DNA of 64,000 nt, taken from the NCBI GenBank assembly GCA_025961275.1, contig JAOQNJ010000001.1:2005353-2069352 (forward strand). The letters run 5' to 3'. The stretch's first letter is position 1. Every line of letters begins with the position of its first letter. Origin of the DNA: Providencia alcalifaciens. GTDB lineage: Bacteria; Pseudomonadota; Gammaproteobacteria; Enterobacterales; Enterobacteriaceae. A model generated the notes under the pieces. The model ran no database searches, had not been told where the DNA came from, and saw only the letters and a program-made list of their open reading frames with translations. This document shows, piece by piece, positions 48,780 to 59,981 of the stretch. Position numbers and translations under genes: made by a program.

Positions 48780-49495
48780 GGTAATGCCCTTATTTTTTCA
48801 CATTCGGGATACGGTGATAAATAATATTGCTCACTTAAATAACTCTCTGGATATTGAGTAAGTAATTGCTGCACCATTGATAAAGGAAAGTTGATCGATA
48901 GGTTTCCCTCTTGGTAATCATTAATTAGCCAACCAAAACGTATTTTTTCATCTTTTGTCGCCTTATGTTTAAAATAGCCTTGGATATGTTGAATAGCGTT
49001 AACCTGTAATTTTCGCGGTGGCGTCTGCGCTAAAATCGTCAATATGCTAGTACGATACAGTGAATAAAAATCACCTAATTCACTGTTTTTTTTGATGCTT
49101 GCTACCAATTTTCCTGTAGATTGATAGCCTTTTGGCGAATAAGCCATCAATAAATATTTATGACGACTATGAAATTGAATGATTTGATGATGAGTTAAAT
49201 TTCTTACTAATAGAGTGAAGCGGTATCCGGTATAAAGTTGGATAAGAAACCTATCGAGATGCTCAATATTTCGCCATTCATTCATCGTTAAGATTGGTGT
49301 GTTTTCAGGTAACTGTTCAATTAATTGCTCTCGTAGGGTGTCGTTACAAATCACACCACTATATTCAACCGTTATTTCCGCCCCTTGCTTTACCACAATG
49401 AAACGACAATGCTGCGCCGTTAATTGTGTAATGTCATCAGAGGGATATTCGATGTCGCCAATAAGCGCAATATTAAATTTTATCTGTTCCATCAC
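48770..49495 (-). CDS. YbgA-like DUF1722 protein with an extra N-terminal domain
   Basis: 241 residues. The C-terminal part (about 105-235) matches the YbgA/DUF1722 plan: [30 protein letters not shown] and an [11 protein letters not shown]...[12 protein letters not shown] end. The N-terminal 100 residues (an alpha/beta look, with [15 protein letters not shown]) are not recognised, and the short E. coli YbgA lacks them; some relatives carry a DUF523 domain here, but its cysteines are missing. Function unknown. Interrupts the usual nadD-rsfS neighbourhood. Confidence 0.75.
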   Translation of the reverse strand: MMEQIKFNIALIGDIEYPSDDITQLTAQHCRFIVVKQGAEITVEYSGVICNDTLREQLIEQLPENTPILTMNEWRNIEHLDRFLIQLYTGYRFTLLVRNLTHHQIIQFHSRHKYLLMAYSPKGYQSTGKLVASIKKNSELGDFYSLYRTSILTILAQTPPRKLQVNAIQHIQGYFKHKATKDEKIRFGWLINDYQEGNLSINFPLSMVQQLLTQYPESYLSEQYYLSPYPECEKIRALPQF

Positions 49496-49710
49496 TCACT
49501 CCCTATCTTATTTTCTAGTTTTAATCAAACATCGCCTATTATGTGCCTCAAGTTTGTAAAGTTAGTACAAATTTCTTGCCCTTAGCGCCAGTTATTCATA
49601 TAAATCTCAATCCTTGAGGAATATAAAATAATTTAGCCGATTTTTCTTAAAATCTAGGGTAAAATGCCCTTGCCTTAACAGGTATATGACAAACAATATT
49701 TAACGTTATA

Positions 49711-49841
49711 CTCGTCATACTTCAAGTGACATCTTTATTGAAGGCATTTAGCTACCCGAGCCATATAGATATCTATGATTCTCGGTCTTTTTTCATCAAA
49801 ATAGCTTCGCTTGTCGCCTAGATGCAACTCGAATTATTTTG
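49711..49841. repeat. Palindromic intergenic repeat, complete copy in reverse orientation
   Basis: Begins CTCGTCATACTTCAAGTGAC (49711 on) and ends TAGATGCAACTCGAATTATT (to 49838). The middle has TAGCTACCCGAGCCATATAG and CTATGATTCTCGG. It lies just upstream of rsfS, so it may form part of the leader or carry promoter elements. Confidence 0.75.
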
Positions 49842-49880
49842 TGTATATACTCTGTATAATTTGAATAAAAGGTGAACCTT

Positions 49881-50198
49881 TTGCAAGGAACTGAACTCCA
49901 AAAATTTATAATCAATCAGCTTGATGACGCAAAAGCTGAAGATATTGTCACGATTGATGTTCATGGTAAGTCGAGTATTACTGACCAAATGATCATCTGC
50001 ACAGGTACATCAAGCCGCCATTTAACATCTGTCGCGGACAGATTAATCGATGCATGCCGCAAGAATGGCTTACACCCTCTCGGTGTTGAAGGTCAGGGAG
50101 TTTCTGACTGGATTGTTGTTGATCTTGGTGAAGCGATTGTTCATATCATGCAAAATGAAAGCCGTTGCATGTATGAACTCGAAAAACTCTGGAGCTGA
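49881..50198 (+). CDS. rsfS: Ribosome silencing factor
   Basis: Binds L14 of the large subunit and blocks subunit joining in starvation. 105 residues from TTG at 49881 ([10 protein letters not shown]), which matches E. coli RsfS exactly in length and has AAGGTGA six bases before. GTG at 49872 is less likely. Motifs [16 protein letters not shown] and [15 protein letters not shown]. Two bases before rlmH. Confidence 0.94.
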   Translation: MQGTELQKFIINQLDDAKAEDIVTIDVHGKSSITDQMIICTGTSSRHLTSVADRLIDACRKNGLHPLGVEGQGVSDWIVVDLGEAIVHIMQNESRCMYELEKLWS

Positions 50199-50200
50199 GT

Positions 50201-50671
50201 TTGAAATTACAACTCATTGCTGTAGGTACAAAAATGCCGGACTGGGTTCAGACCGGCTTTATGGATTACCTTCATCGTTTTCCCAAAGATATGCCATTTG
50301 AGCTTATTGAAGTTCCCGCGGGGAAACGTGGAAAAAATGCGGATATCAAACGTATTCTCGAAAAAGAAGGCGAACTGATGCTGGCAGCTGTCGGCAAAGG
50401 TAACCGGATAGTCACATTAGATATACCCGGTGAGCGATGGGATACGCCAAAACTTGCTAATCAGCTTGAAAGCTGGAAACAAGATGGACGCAGTGTTAGC
50501 CTACTCATTGGTGGACCTGAAGGACTAGCTCCGGCTTGTAAAGACGCAGCCATTCAAAGTTGGTCACTATCTCCACTGACGCTGCCCCACCCTCTTGTCA
50601 GGGTACTTGTTGCAGAAAGTCTTTATCGGGCTTGGAGTATTACGACTAATCACCCTTATCATAGGGAATAG
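50201..50671 (+). CDS. rlmH: 23S rRNA pseudouridine-1915 N3-methyltransferase
   Basis: SPOUT methyltransferase, 156 residues, TTG start at 50201 ([13 protein letters not shown] as in E. coli). SAM knot [14 protein letters not shown] and the C-terminal [10 protein letters not shown] are intact. Confidence 0.96.
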   Translation: MKLQLIAVGTKMPDWVQTGFMDYLHRFPKDMPFELIEVPAGKRGKNADIKRILEKEGELMLAAVGKGNRIVTLDIPGERWDTPKLANQLESWKQDGRSVSLLIGGPEGLAPACKDAAIQSWSLSPLTLPHPLVRVLVAESLYRAWSITTNHPYHRE

Positions 50672-50703
50672 TCAGTTTTTAATATGTTCAATATGGCAGT
50701 GGG

Positions 50704-52593
50704 ATGAAAAATCAACGCGCCCCTTTTCGCGACCATACAGCAGAATCGATGTTATTTCTTCGCCGAGCATTAATTGCTTTCGGCGTCATAGTGCTATTAA
50801 CTGCTATTCTTGTAACTAATCTCTATCATTTACAAGTTGTTCGCCACGATGATTATCAAACAAGATCAAATGATAATCGGATTAAACTCGTCCCAATTGC
50901 CCCAAGTCGCGGTATCATTTTTGATCGTAATGGAACCCAGCTTGCTTTAAATAGCACCTTTCATCAACTCGAAATTGTACCTGAAAAAGTTACCGACCTT
51001 CAGGATACACTGAATAATTTACGGGATGTTGTTGGCCTTACCGATGAAGATATCGCAAATTTTGAAAAAGAACGTAAACGCTCACGCCGATTTACATCTA
51101 TTCCACTCAAAACTCAATTAAATGAAGTACAAGTGGCTCGGTTTGCAGTCAATCAATACCGCTTTCCGGGTCTTGAAGTCAAAAACTATCAACGCCGATC
51201 ATATCCTTATGGCTCCGCATTAACTCATGTTATAGGCTACGTCGCAAAAATTAACGATAAAGATGTTGAACGCCTTGAAAAAGATGGATTATTACCTAAC
51301 TATGCTGCAAGTCATGATATAGGTAAGCTAGGTATTGAGCGCTACTATGAAGATGTATTACATGGGAAAACAGGCTATGAAGAAGTTGAGGTCAATAACC
51401 GTGGCCGTGTCATCCGTCAATTGCATGAACAACCACCACAAGCAGGTCGTGATATCTATCTAACCATCGACCTTGAATTGCAAATTTATATTGAAAAACT
51501 ACTTACCACTAGCCGTGCGGCTGTAGTTGTCACCGACCCGCGAAATGGTGAAATATTAGCATTGGTGTCGAACCCAAGTTATGACTCCAATTTATTTGTT
51601 AATGGGATATCCAACAAAGACTATCAAGCTCTGTTAAATAATCCTGATAGACCATTAATTAACAGAACCACTCAAGGCCTTTATCCACCTGCCTCAACAG
51701 TGAAACCTTTTATTTCTGTTGCCGCGTTAAGTGAAAAAGTCATCACTCCTACAACTACGATTTTCGATCCTGGATGGTGGCAGCTCCCGGGTTCAGAAAA
51801 GCGCTATCGCGATTGGAAACGTTGGGGCCACGGAAAATTGAACGTCGTAAAATCAATCGTAGAATCTGCAGATACATTCTTCTATCAAGTAGCCTACGAT
51901 ATGGGTATTGATAGGCTATCAGCTTGGATGTCAAGATTTGGCTTTGGTGACTATACTGGCATTGATCTCGCAGAAGAACGTTCCGGTATCATGCCAACGC
52001 GCGAATGGAAACAGAAACGTTATAAAAAACCTTGGTATCAAGGAGACACAATCCCTGTTGGTATAGGTCAAGGTTACTGGACAGCCACACCAATTCAAAT
52101 GTCAAAAGCATTGATGACTTTAATTAATGATGGGCAGGTAAAAACACCACATTTGCTATATGGAACTAAACTTGGTAATGCAATGGTGCCTTATGAAGAT
52201 AAAGAAACCACTCAAATTGGCGATATTCACTCAGGGTACTGGGAATTAGCAAAACAAGGAATGTATGGTGTAGCCAACGCACCAAACGGAACAGGGCGAC
52301 GTAGTTTTCTAGGGACTCCTTATAAAGCAGCCGCAAAATCAGGTACTGCTCAGGTATTCAGCTACGAAACCTATAATGCAAGTAAACTGGCTGAACATTT
52401 ACGTGACCATAAATTAATGATTGCCTATGCGCCTTATGATAAACCAACTATTGCTGTTGCGATTATTTTAGAAAATGGAGGCGCAGGTCCAGCTGTCGGC
52501 GATTTAGTCAGGCAAATACTTGATCACGTTCTATTAGGTGACAATAAAACGCAAATAAACAGTACGGCAGCAAGCCCTGAGGAAGATCGTTAA
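50704..52593 (+). CDS. mrdA: Penicillin-binding protein 2
   Basis: Transpeptidase of the cell-elongation machine. 629 residues: one membrane anchor (about 20-42), a dimerisation domain and a transpeptidase domain with the SxxK motif PPASTVKPF, SxN-type SAD (VESADTFF) and KSGTAQ. Four bases before rodA. Confidence 0.96.
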   Translation: MKNQRAPFRDHTAESMLFLRRALIAFGVIVLLTAILVTNLYHLQVVRHDDYQTRSNDNRIKLVPIAPSRGIIFDRNGTQLALNSTFHQLEIVPEKVTDLQDTLNNLRDVVGLTDEDIANFEKERKRSRRFTSIPLKTQLNEVQVARFAVNQYRFPGLEVKNYQRRSYPYGSALTHVIGYVAKINDKDVERLEKDGLLPNYAASHDIGKLGIERYYEDVLHGKTGYEEVEVNNRGRVIRQLHEQPPQAGRDIYLTIDLELQIYIEKLLTTSRAAVVVTDPRNGEILALVSNPSYDSNLFVNGISNKDYQALLNNPDRPLINRTTQGLYPPASTVKPFISVAALSEKVITPTTTIFDPGWWQLPGSEKRYRDWKRWGHGKLNVVKSIVESADTFFYQVAYDMGIDRLSAWMSRFGFGDYTGIDLAEERSGIMPTREWKQKRYKKPWYQGDTIPVGIGQGYWTATPIQMSKALMTLINDGQVKTPHLLYGTKLGNAMVPYEDKETTQIGDIHSGYWELAKQGMYGVANAPNGTGRRSFLGTPYKAAAKSGTAQVFSYETYNASKLAEHLRDHKLMIAYAPYDKPTIAVAIILENGGAGPAVGDLVRQILDHVLLGDNKTQINSTAASPEEDR

Positions 52594-52597
52594 CATT

Positions 52598-53710
52598 ATG
52601 ACAGACGATAAGAAAAAATTACCACTCTCAACACGTCTGCACATTGATGTGCCTATGCTACTGATCATTATTGCTTTACTTGCATATAGTGCCTTGATCA
52701 TGTGGAGTGCTAGTGGGCAAGATGTCGAAATGATGGAAAGAAAAATGGGGCAAATTGCTACAGGCTTTATTGCTATGCTAGTGATGGCTCAAATTCCACC
52801 ACGTCTTTATGAAAACTTAGCGCCTCATTTATACATTTTTTGTGTCATTTTACTGATCTTTGTTGATGCTTTCGGGCAAATAAGCAAAGGTGCACAGCGC
52901 TGGCTTGATCTCGGTATTATTCGTTTCCAGCCTTCTGAAATTGCTAAAATTGCTGTACCACTAATGGTGGCTAGGTTTATGAACCGTGATGTCTGTCCAC
53001 CCTCGCTAAAAAATACCATGATTGCGTTACTTCTTATTTTTCTACCGACATTACTTGTCGCTGCACAACCCGATCTTGGTACGTCAATATTAGTTGCAGC
53101 ATCAGGTCTATTTGTTCTCTTCTTAGCAGGAATGAGTTGGCGATTAATCACTCTTGCTGCGGTCGCACTTGCAGCCTTTATCCCACTACTGTGGTTTTTC
53201 TTAATGCATGGTTATCAACGAGCGCGCGTAATGATGCTCCTTGACCCCGAAAGTGATCCATTAGGTAAAGGGTATCACATCATCCAATCTAAAATTGCGA
53301 TTGGTTCAGGTGGACTGATGGGCAAAGGTTGGCTACATGGTACTCAATCACAGTTAGAATTTTTACCAGAAAGACACACCGACTTTATTTTTGCAGTTTT
53401 GTCAGAAGAACTAGGTTTAATCGGTGTATTAGTTTTACTGGCTTTATATCTACTACTGATTATTAGAGGTCTTTATATTGCCGCCAATGCCCAAAACACC
53501 TTTGGTCGAGTGATGGTTGGTGGCTTAATGCTTATTCTTTTTGTGTATATATTCGTTAATATCGGCATGGTCAGTGGTATCTTGCCCGTTGTTGGTGTAC
53601 CACTCCCTCTCGTCAGTTATGGCGGTTCAGCATTAATTGTTTTAATGGCCGGATTCGGTATTATCATGTCTATTCATACACACCGAAAATTTCTTTCGAA
53701 GAGTTTATAA
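52598..53710 (+). CDS. mrdB: Peptidoglycan polymerase RodA
   Basis: SEDS glycosyltransferase of elongation, partner of PBP2. 370 residues, ten helices. Family blocks [18 protein letters not shown] and the catalytic-loop LSEELGLIG are intact. Confidence 0.96.
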   Translation: MTDDKKKLPLSTRLHIDVPMLLIIIALLAYSALIMWSASGQDVEMMERKMGQIATGFIAMLVMAQIPPRLYENLAPHLYIFCVILLIFVDAFGQISKGAQRWLDLGIIRFQPSEIAKIAVPLMVARFMNRDVCPPSLKNTMIALLLIFLPTLLVAAQPDLGTSILVAASGLFVLFLAGMSWRLITLAAVALAAFIPLLWFFLMHGYQRARVMMLLDPESDPLGKGYHIIQSKIAIGSGGLMGKGWLHGTQSQLEFLPERHTDFIFAVLSEELGLIGVLVLLALYLLLIIRGLYIAANAQNTFGRVMVGGLMLILFVYIFVNIGMVSGILPVVGVPLPLVSYGGSALIVLMAGFGIIMSIHTHRKFLSKSL

Positions 53711-53722
53711 AAGAGGTTTAGT

Positions 53723-54703
53723 ATGCGTTTTCAATGGATTATGCTTGGCATTACTGCCGCGTTATTGAGTGGCTGTGTCACTGAAGAGAACATCAAGCAG
53801 CAACCGACTAATATACCCGCTGTACCTGCTCAAGATGTGCTTGGAGCTGAACCTCATTATGAGCCTTATCACCCAACAGCGAACAGTGACTATCAACGCA
53901 ACGGGCAGCAATATCAAATTGTCCGTGACCCATCACAATTTTCACAGGTTGGCTATGCCTCTATTTATGGTACTGAATCTGCAGGAAATATGACCGCGAT
54001 TGGTGAGCGCATTAACCCCGCTGAATTAACAGCCTCACACCCTACCTTACCTATTCCAAGCTATGTTCGAATTACTAACATGATGAATGGTAAAATGATG
54101 GTCGTCCGAGTGAATGACAGAGGCCCATTTACGCAAAATAAGAGTATCGCACTTTCACGTGCAGCAGCAGATAGACTTAATTTGATGCCAACTACACGTA
54201 TCAAAATAGATGCAATTCAAGTTGCACCCGATGGTTCTTTATCGGGCCCAGGCACTATCGGTTCTAATTTTATTAAACAAAGCTATGCTCTACCAGGCCG
54301 CCCTCAATTAGGCTCAGGCCCAATGGGAACTCCTGTTATGGAAAACCTTCCTGTGCCGGAAAATACGTTGCCAGTAAAACAGCCTAGTGCACCGATGGAG
54401 CCTATCGTTCCAGAAAGTAGCTTGAAAACCCCTGAACCAGAAGTTACCGAAACGGCACCACCAGCCGCTGCTGTTCCTGAAAAAGGCTATTTAGTCCAAG
54501 TTGGCGCTATTGGTAATCAAAATAACGCGAAAGTGATGCTCGATAACCTTAAAGGTAAGTTTGGAGTGCCCGGTCGCTTACAACCATACAACAATATTTA
54601 TCGAGTTCAGTTAGGGCCATTTAGTAACAGACAACAGGCAGTTGATTTACAAGGTCGTATTCAGTCTGAGTTAAATCAATCATCTATGGTAGTCGCTCCC
54701 TAA
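53723..54703 (+). CDS. rlpA: Rare lipoprotein A, lytic transglycosylase
   Basis: 326 residues. Lipobox LLSGC, DPBB domain (about 75-165, YASIYGTESAG and RVNDRGPF), proline-rich linker and C-terminal SPOR domain (about 250-326, GYLVQVGAIGN) that binds denuded septal glycan. Confidence 0.94.
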   Translation: MRFQWIMLGITAALLSGCVTEENIKQQPTNIPAVPAQDVLGAEPHYEPYHPTANSDYQRNGQQYQIVRDPSQFSQVGYASIYGTESAGNMTAIGERINPAELTASHPTLPIPSYVRITNMMNGKMMVVRVNDRGPFTQNKSIALSRAAADRLNLMPTTRIKIDAIQVAPDGSLSGPGTIGSNFIKQSYALPGRPQLGSGPMGTPVMENLPVPENTLPVKQPSAPMEPIVPESSLKTPEPEVTETAPPAAAVPEKGYLVQVGAIGNQNNAKVMLDNLKGKFGVPGRLQPYNNIYRVQLGPFSNRQQAVDLQGRIQSELNQSSMVVAP

Positions 54704-54827
54704 AGTAAGCGGTAAACTATTGTAATAATATTGGCGTAGAACGCGAGTGCAGCTTTTATCCACCTTTGCACTTTTGTTACACTGCGCCTTCTTGTTTTAA
54801 CCGAATTCCGGATGTAACAATACAACC

Positions 54828-56039
54828 ATGAAAAATTTTGTCCCATCACGCATTGTGCGTCATACCTTATTGGGTACAGCTCTACTTTTGACGATAACCA
54901 ATATTGCACATGCAAATGAATCATTCCCAAATAGCCCTATTCCAGCAGTACCGGATATAGATGCTGAAGCATTTATTCTGATTGACTATAATTCAGGTAA
55001 AGTACTCGCTGAGAAAAATGCGGATCAGCGCCGTGACCCAGCAAGCTTGACGAAAATGATGACGAGCTATGTTATTGGCCAAGCTATCAAGTCAGGAAAA
55101 ATCGGTCCTGAAGATATGGTGACCGTTAACGAAGATGCATGGGCTACAGGTAATCCAATTTTTAAAGGTTCATCCTTGATGTTCCTAAAACCGGGTGACC
55201 GTGTGAGCGTTTCTCAATTAACACGTGGTATTAATTTGCAATCAGGTAATGATGCTTGTGTTGCGATGGCTGATTATGTTGCTGGTGATCAAAGCAATTT
55301 CGTGCAATTGATGAATGGCTATGTAAGCAAACTCGGGTTACAGAATACACAGTTTAAAACCGTTCACGGTTTAGACGCTGATGGGCAGTATAGCTCAGCA
55401 CGTGATATGGCTCTAATTGGCCAAGCTTTAGTCAGAGATGTTCCTGAAGAATACGCTATCTACAAAGAAAAAGAGTTTACGTTTAACAACATTCGTCAAA
55501 CCAACCGCAATGGACTATTGTGGGATAAGAGCCTTGCAGTTGATGGTATCAAAACAGGTCATACTAATGCGGCAGGCTATAACTTAGTCGCGTCAGCAAA
55601 AGATGGTGACATGCGCCTAATTTCTGTTGTTATGGGCGGAAAAAGCATGAAAGGCCGTGATGCTGAAAGTAAAAAATTACTCACCTATGGCTTCCGTTTT
55701 TATGAAACAGTAAAACCACTACAAGCTGGTGTGGAGTTTGCCTCTGAACCCGTTTGGTTCGGTGATGAAAATAACGTTAAGCTTGGAGTAACAGAAGACT
55801 TGTTTCTGACAATTCCTCGCGGACGTCTTCAAGATCTCAAAGCCAGCTATGATATTTCCAACAAAGAACTTCAAGCACCACTGGCTAAAGGTCAGCAAGT
55901 CGGCACGATCAACTTCCAACTCGATGGAAAAACCATTGAACAGCGCCCATTGGTGGTATTGAAGGATGTCGAAGAAGGTGGCATTTTCAGTCGTTTAATT
56001 GACTATATCAAATTACTGTTCCATCGCTGGTTTAGTTAA
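54828..56039 (+). CDS. dacA: D-alanyl-D-alanine carboxypeptidase, PBP5
   Basis: 403 residues with a signal peptide ending near AHA. Active-site motifs SLTKMM (SxxK), SGN in LQSGNDAC and KTG in GIKTGHT. The C-terminal amphipathic helix ([16 protein letters not shown]) anchors it to the inner membrane. Preceded by its own 120-bp gap. Confidence 0.96.
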   Translation: MKNFVPSRIVRHTLLGTALLLTITNIAHANESFPNSPIPAVPDIDAEAFILIDYNSGKVLAEKNADQRRDPASLTKMMTSYVIGQAIKSGKIGPEDMVTVNEDAWATGNPIFKGSSLMFLKPGDRVSVSQLTRGINLQSGNDACVAMADYVAGDQSNFVQLMNGYVSKLGLQNTQFKTVHGLDADGQYSSARDMALIGQALVRDVPEEYAIYKEKEFTFNNIRQTNRNGLLWDKSLAVDGIKTGHTNAAGYNLVASAKDGDMRLISVVMGGKSMKGRDAESKKLLTYGFRFYETVKPLQAGVEFASEPVWFGDENNVKLGVTEDLFLTIPRGRLQDLKASYDISNKELQAPLAKGQQVGTINFQLDGKTIEQRPLVVLKDVEEGGIFSRLIDYIKLLFHRWFS

Positions 56040-56137
56040 CCCTTGAATCAGATATACAACGTCCCCATATAGTGTATATCTAAAAGTTTATGGCATATAA
56101 AAGCCCATAAGTACTATTTATGCAATTAGGAGCGCCC

Positions 56138-56401
56138 ATGAAAACGAAATTAAATGAACTGCTGGAGTTTCCATGTTCATTCACTTACAAGGTGATGGGA
56201 GTAGCGGAACCTGAGCTACTTGATGAGGTTGTTGAAGTCGTTCAGCGTCATGCACCGGGCGACTATTCTCCAGATGTGAAACCAAGTAGCAAAGGGAATT
56301 ATCACTCCGTCTCAATTACCATTAATGCTACTCATATTGAGCAAGTTGAAACCTTATATGAAGAGTTGGGTGCATTAGAGCGCGTTAAGATGGTTCTTTA
56401 G
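56138..56401 (+). CDS. ybeD: YbeD, DUF493 small regulatory-fold protein
   Basis: 87 residues from [11 protein letters not shown] at 56138 (AGGAG upstream), identical in length to E. coli Ybe[21 protein letters not shown] and [13 protein letters not shown] are conserved. ACT-like fold; proposed allosteric role in lipoate metabolism is not proven. Confidence 0.93.
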   Translation: MKTKLNELLEFPCSFTYKVMGVAEPELLDEVVEVVQRHAPGDYSPDVKPSSKGNYHSVSITINATHIEQVETLYEELGALERVKMVL

Positions 56402-56410
56402 TCATTATAA

Positions 56411-56444
56411 AAAATAGAATCATCAGACCATTTGGTTCTATTTT
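56411..56444 (+). terminator. Weak hairpin after ybeD
   Basis: AAAATAGAA and TTCTATTTT arms flank a 16-nt loop immediately after ybeD. Short, AT-rich; a stronger terminator follows at 56469. Confidence 0.4.
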
Positions 56445-56468
56445 GATAACTCCCTAGCCCATAATGAG

Positions 56469-56513
56469 CTGCACCCTAATCATTGAATGACAACTGACTA
56501 AGGTGCAGTTTTT
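56469..56513 (+). terminator. Terminator of the dacA-ybeD unit
   Basis: CTGCACC (56469-56475) and GGTGCAG (56502-56508) then TTTTTAT. Long loop of 26 nt, but typical tail. Confidence 0.6.
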
Positions 56514-57613
56514 ATATTTAACATAAAATCAAATTTATTATGATTCAATATAATTATTCATTCCACATTTCTGATTATTTTTGAAATCCAGAGATTTGAA
56601 GGATTACGAGTATAAATAATCATTTATCTATATAATTTTAAGATCAACCGAACTAACTACAGCAAGGTGAAAAAATAAAGGTAATAAAATTAAAGAATAG
56701 AAAATAACGTTATTAATAGTTATATGTCTTATTAAATTGAATACCATTAATGAGTAAATTTCAGATAATTCATAATAAGAGAATATTTTCCAATGCTACT
56801 CATTTGTTTTTTTCACAAATATATATCTTTATTCACTCACTATTTAAAATAATTATTAGTATATATAAATTTCAATATCAAGATCATCCTCACAACAAAC
56901 CGAAATGAATACTGTTCAAATAAATAGACAATAAAATTCATAATCAACAGTTAATTAAACTTAAAAACGAATTTTAATCAATAAATAATATAGTGAAAAG
57001 CTCAAAAAAAATGTGTTTCCAAGCTTATTGAAGGGTCTTCACGTTACGTTACGCGACGCGGCGACTATATGAATAAAACTAAAAAAATATTGGCAAGCAA
57101 AAAGATGAAATTGTTAAAACTAAAATTGACAATTGATACACAAAATTAATGAGTCGCCTTACGCACATAGTTCATCTAAAAAGCCATCCTTAGAAAAACT
57201 TGGAAGCCAACTTAACGCTATAATCTATAGTTTTGATCAATCAAATACAAATATTCACAAAGAACAAAAGACAATCGCTAATGATCACTAAAAGTCAGAT
57301 CTACCGAAGCAAGCAGAAAAGAAAGCAAGAGATAATGTATATTGCGAAAACTATGAGAAATATATCCCCCCTGACCGTGGAATAAGAGCAGGATTCAACT
57401 AAAAAATAATCTTTTTGTGTTATTTTGATTAAAAAAGCGATTGAAAAATGATCCTATTTCCAGTCGCTTAACTTAAGTAATCACTATCTTTAGTTTAAAC
57501 AATTTATCTATTATTTGAACTACTCATCATTTAGCTTACTATCGCGCAAAACTAGCGATATCCCCCTTCCAGCGTTATACTAACCGCACATTTTTCATGT
57601 GGATGTTAAAACA
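56514..57613. other. 1.1-kb AT-rich stretch between ybeD and lipB
   Basis: No intact gene. The bases are very AT-rich, apart from a sharp GC-rich island, ACGTTACGTTACGCGACGCG at 57042-57061. A gene relic is likely in 57150-57402. In E. coli ybeD and lipB are neighbours. Confidence 0.5.
57151..57402 (+). pseudogene. Probable decayed gene, function unknown
   Basis: One frame gives ESPYAHSSSKKPSLEKLG then SQLNAIIYSFDQSNTN and so on to a stop at 57289-57291. The same frame resumes as KSDLPKQAEKKARDN, then VYCENYEKYIPPDRGIRAGF and stops at 57400-57402. About 80 codons with one stop in DNA this AT-rich, and with a natural residue mix, suggest a former gene. I do not recognise the family. Confidence 0.35.
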
Positions 57614-58240
57614 TTGTCAGCAAGAACCATTATTATACGTCAACTCGGGCTTACGCCTTATCAAGCAACTTCTGATGCAATGCACCAGTTCACTGAAAAT
57701 CGAGTTCAATATACTCCTGATGAGTTATGGCTAGTTGAACACCCTCCCGTATTTACTCAAGGGCAAGCCGGCAAGGCAGAGCATATTCTCGCAGCCGGTG
57801 ACATTCCTGTTATCCAAAGTGATAGAGGTGGTCAGGTAACCTATCACGGCCCAGGACAGCAAGTGATGTATGTAATGCTAGACCTAAAACGCAATAAAAT
57901 AGGTGTTCGCGATTTAGTCACTGCGCTTGAAAGTACGGTGGTTAGCACACTCGCATATTATCAAATTGAAGCTTATCCTCGCCCTGATGCGCCGGGTGTT
58001 TATGTCAATGGTGATAAAATTTGTTCTTTAGGATTACGAATCCGAAAAGGCTGTTCGTTTCATGGGCTTGCACTGAATATCAATATGGATTTAGAACCTT
58101 TTAATCGGATCAATCCTTGTGGCTATGCGCAGTTAAAAATGACACAGATGAGTGAATTCACTCCCCAATTGACATTGCAAGATGTTCAACCCGTGCTAAT
58201 TAAACAGTTCTGTGACACACTGGGATTTCATATTGTTTAA
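57614..58240 (+). CDS. lipB: Octanoyl-[acyl-carrier-protein]-protein octanoyltransferase
   Basis: Transfers octanoate from ACP to lipoyl domains. TTG at 57614 ([13 protein letters not shown]) aligns with the TTG start of E. coli LipB and has GGATG before it; GTG at 57599 lacks a ribosome site. 208 residues. Motifs [12 protein letters not shown], the catalytic Cys-Lys pair in KICSLGLRI and NPCGYA. Confidence 0.93.
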   Translation: MSARTIIIRQLGLTPYQATSDAMHQFTENRVQYTPDELWLVEHPPVFTQGQAGKAEHILAAGDIPVIQSDRGGQVTYHGPGQQVMYVMLDLKRNKIGVRDLVTALESTVVSTLAYYQIEAYPRPDAPGVYVNGDKICSLGLRIRKGCSFHGLALNINMDLEPFNRINPCGYAQLKMTQMSEFTPQLTLQDVQPVLIKQFCDTLGFHIV

Positions 58241-58367
58241 TAATGATGCTATAATTTTTTAACATTTTTAAAAGAAATTTTAATGGATAAGTTACGGCTC
58301 CCACACTTCATATTCACAGTAATCGACTTATCCATCGACTCAAAAGATAATTGGAACCGGCATAATT

Positions 58368-59333
58368 ATGAGTAAACCAATTCAGATAGAACGCGGAATT
58401 AAGTACCGTGACGCCGATAAAATGGCGCTGATCCCTGTCAAGAATGTCGTCACTGAACGTGAAGAAATTCTCCGCAAACCCGACTGGATGAAAATTAGAT
58501 TACCCGCTGATTCTACTCGAATTCAAGGGATCAAAGCGGCGATGCGCAAAAACGGTCTTCATTCTGTTTGTGAAGAAGCATCTTGTCCTAACTTATCTGA
58601 ATGTTTCAACCATGGTACCGCGACCTTTATGATCCTTGGCGCGATCTGTACACGTCGCTGCCCTTTCTGTGATGTTGCCCATGGCCGCCCAAATGCACCT
58701 GATGCTAATGAGCCACTCAAGCTCGCTCAAACCATTAAAGATATGGCGCTACGCTATGTCGTGATCACTTCAGTTGATCGTGATGATTTACGTGATGGCG
58801 GCGCTCAGCATTTTGCTGATTGTATTAGTGCTATTCGTGAAAAAAGCCCTAGTATTAAAATTGAAACTCTTGTTCCTGATTTTAGGGGCAGAATGGATCG
58901 TGCATTAGATATTTTGACTGCGACGCCTCCAGATGTATTCAACCATAACCTTGAAAATGTGCCACGCGTTTACCGTCAAGTTCGCCCCGGTGCAAACTAT
59001 GAGTGGTCATTGAAATTACTTGAAAGGTTTAAAGAAGCTCATCCTGATATCCCAACAAAATCTGGATTGATGGTCGGATTGGGTGAAACTAACGCAGAGA
59101 TTGTTGACGTTATGCGTGATTTACGCCGCCATGGTGTGACTATGCTAACTCTTGGGCAGTACCTACAACCAAGCCGTCATCACCTGCCAGTTAAACGCTA
59201 TGTCAGCCCTGCAGAATTTGATGAGATGAAAGAAGAAGCACTCGCGATGGGCTTTACTCATGCCGCTTGTGGACCTTTTGTTCGTTCTTCTTATCACGCA
59301 GATCTTCAAGCAAAAGGCGAAGAAGTTAAATAA
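58368..59333 (+). CDS. lipA: Lipoyl synthase
   Basis: Radical-SAM enzyme inserting two sulfurs into octanoyl domains. 321 residues. The auxiliary cluster cysteines are in [12 protein letters not shown] and the SAM cluster is CTRRCPFC. The C-terminal Ser in FVRSSYHA is the auxiliary ligand. Follows lipB by 127 bp, probably with its own promoter. Confidence 0.96.
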   Translation: MSKPIQIERGIKYRDADKMALIPVKNVVTEREEILRKPDWMKIRLPADSTRIQGIKAAMRKNGLHSVCEEASCPNLSECFNHGTATFMILGAICTRRCPFCDVAHGRPNAPDANEPLKLAQTIKDMALRYVVITSVDRDDLRDGGAQHFADCISAIREKSPSIKIETLVPDFRGRMDRALDILTATPPDVFNHNLENVPRVYRQVRPGANYEWSLKLLERFKEAHPDIPTKSGLMVGLGETNAEIVDVMRDLRRHGVTMLTLGQYLQPSRHHLPVKRYVSPAEFDEMKEEALAMGFTHAACGPFVRSSYHADLQAKGEEVK

Positions 59334-59355
59334 TTTGCTCAAGTAACGTATTCTG

Positions 59356-59380
59356 AAGCCTCGTTTGACGGGGCTTTTTT
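59356..59380 (+). terminator. lipA terminator
   Basis: AAGCCTCG-TTTGA-CGGGGCTT with one G-U pair and a T-run to 59380. 22 bp after lipA. Confidence 0.75.
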
Positions 59381-59497
59381 AGTCGCTGTTTATATATCTT
59401 CTCTTTGGCTCATCTCCTATGAGACAAATCTAGCTCACCTAAACCACCCTAAAAGCTTTCTTCCGCCATTAGCTGCCTACTTACTTCCTATAAAATA

Positions 59498-59527
59498 AAA
59501 CTCGCTCCAGTTTATTGGAGCGAGTTT
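59498..59527 (-). terminator. cspE terminator
   Basis: AAACTCGCTCCA-GTTTAT-TGGAGCGAGTTT, a perfect 12-bp stem. The minus-strand tail is TTTTATTTTA. Confidence 0.85.
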
Positions 59528-59555
59528 AGAAGCTGTTCGTTTCTACTTGTATAAA

Positions 59556-59765
59556 TTACAGAGAGACAACGTTCACAGCTGATGGGCCTTTAGCGCCATC
59601 AGTAATTTCGAATTCTACTCTCTGGCCTTCAGCTAAGGTTTTGAAACCATCGCTTGTAATAGCTGAAAAGTGAACGAATACATCTTTGCTGCCATCTTCT
59701 GGAGTGATAAAACCGAAACCTTTAGATTCGTTGAACCACTTAACGCTACCTTTAACTTTAGACAT
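59556..59765 (-). CDS. cspE: Cold-shock-family protein CspE
   Basis: 69-residue OB-fold RNA chaperone. Starts [20 protein letters not shown], with RNP motifs KGFGFI and VFVHF, nearest to E. coli CspE. The frame stays open for 40 codons upstream, but that region is the usual long csp leader, not protein. Confidence 0.94.
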   Translation of the reverse strand: MSKVKGSVKWFNESKGFGFITPEDGSKDVFVHFSAITSDGFKTLAEGQRVEFEITDGAKGPSAVNVVSL

Positions 59766-59981
59766 CAATATTACCTTTAAAATATAAAATAGACACACCA
59801 TCAGTGTCATGCTCAGTACATCAGATATATAAGTGACTTGTCTATAACCTAGATCACAAAATTTAAAAAAAATACAAAAAATCATTACTTATTTGGATAA
59901 TTTTTTACCAGTCATAAATTATTCGTTTAAAAAGCTATCAATCCGAATTATAACACCAGTATTAATTAACTATTTGGAATT

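Noticed and set aside
59766-59885. 40-codon N-terminal extension of CspE
   Set aside because: Family proteins start at MSKVKG; the upstream part is the typical long cold-shock leader.
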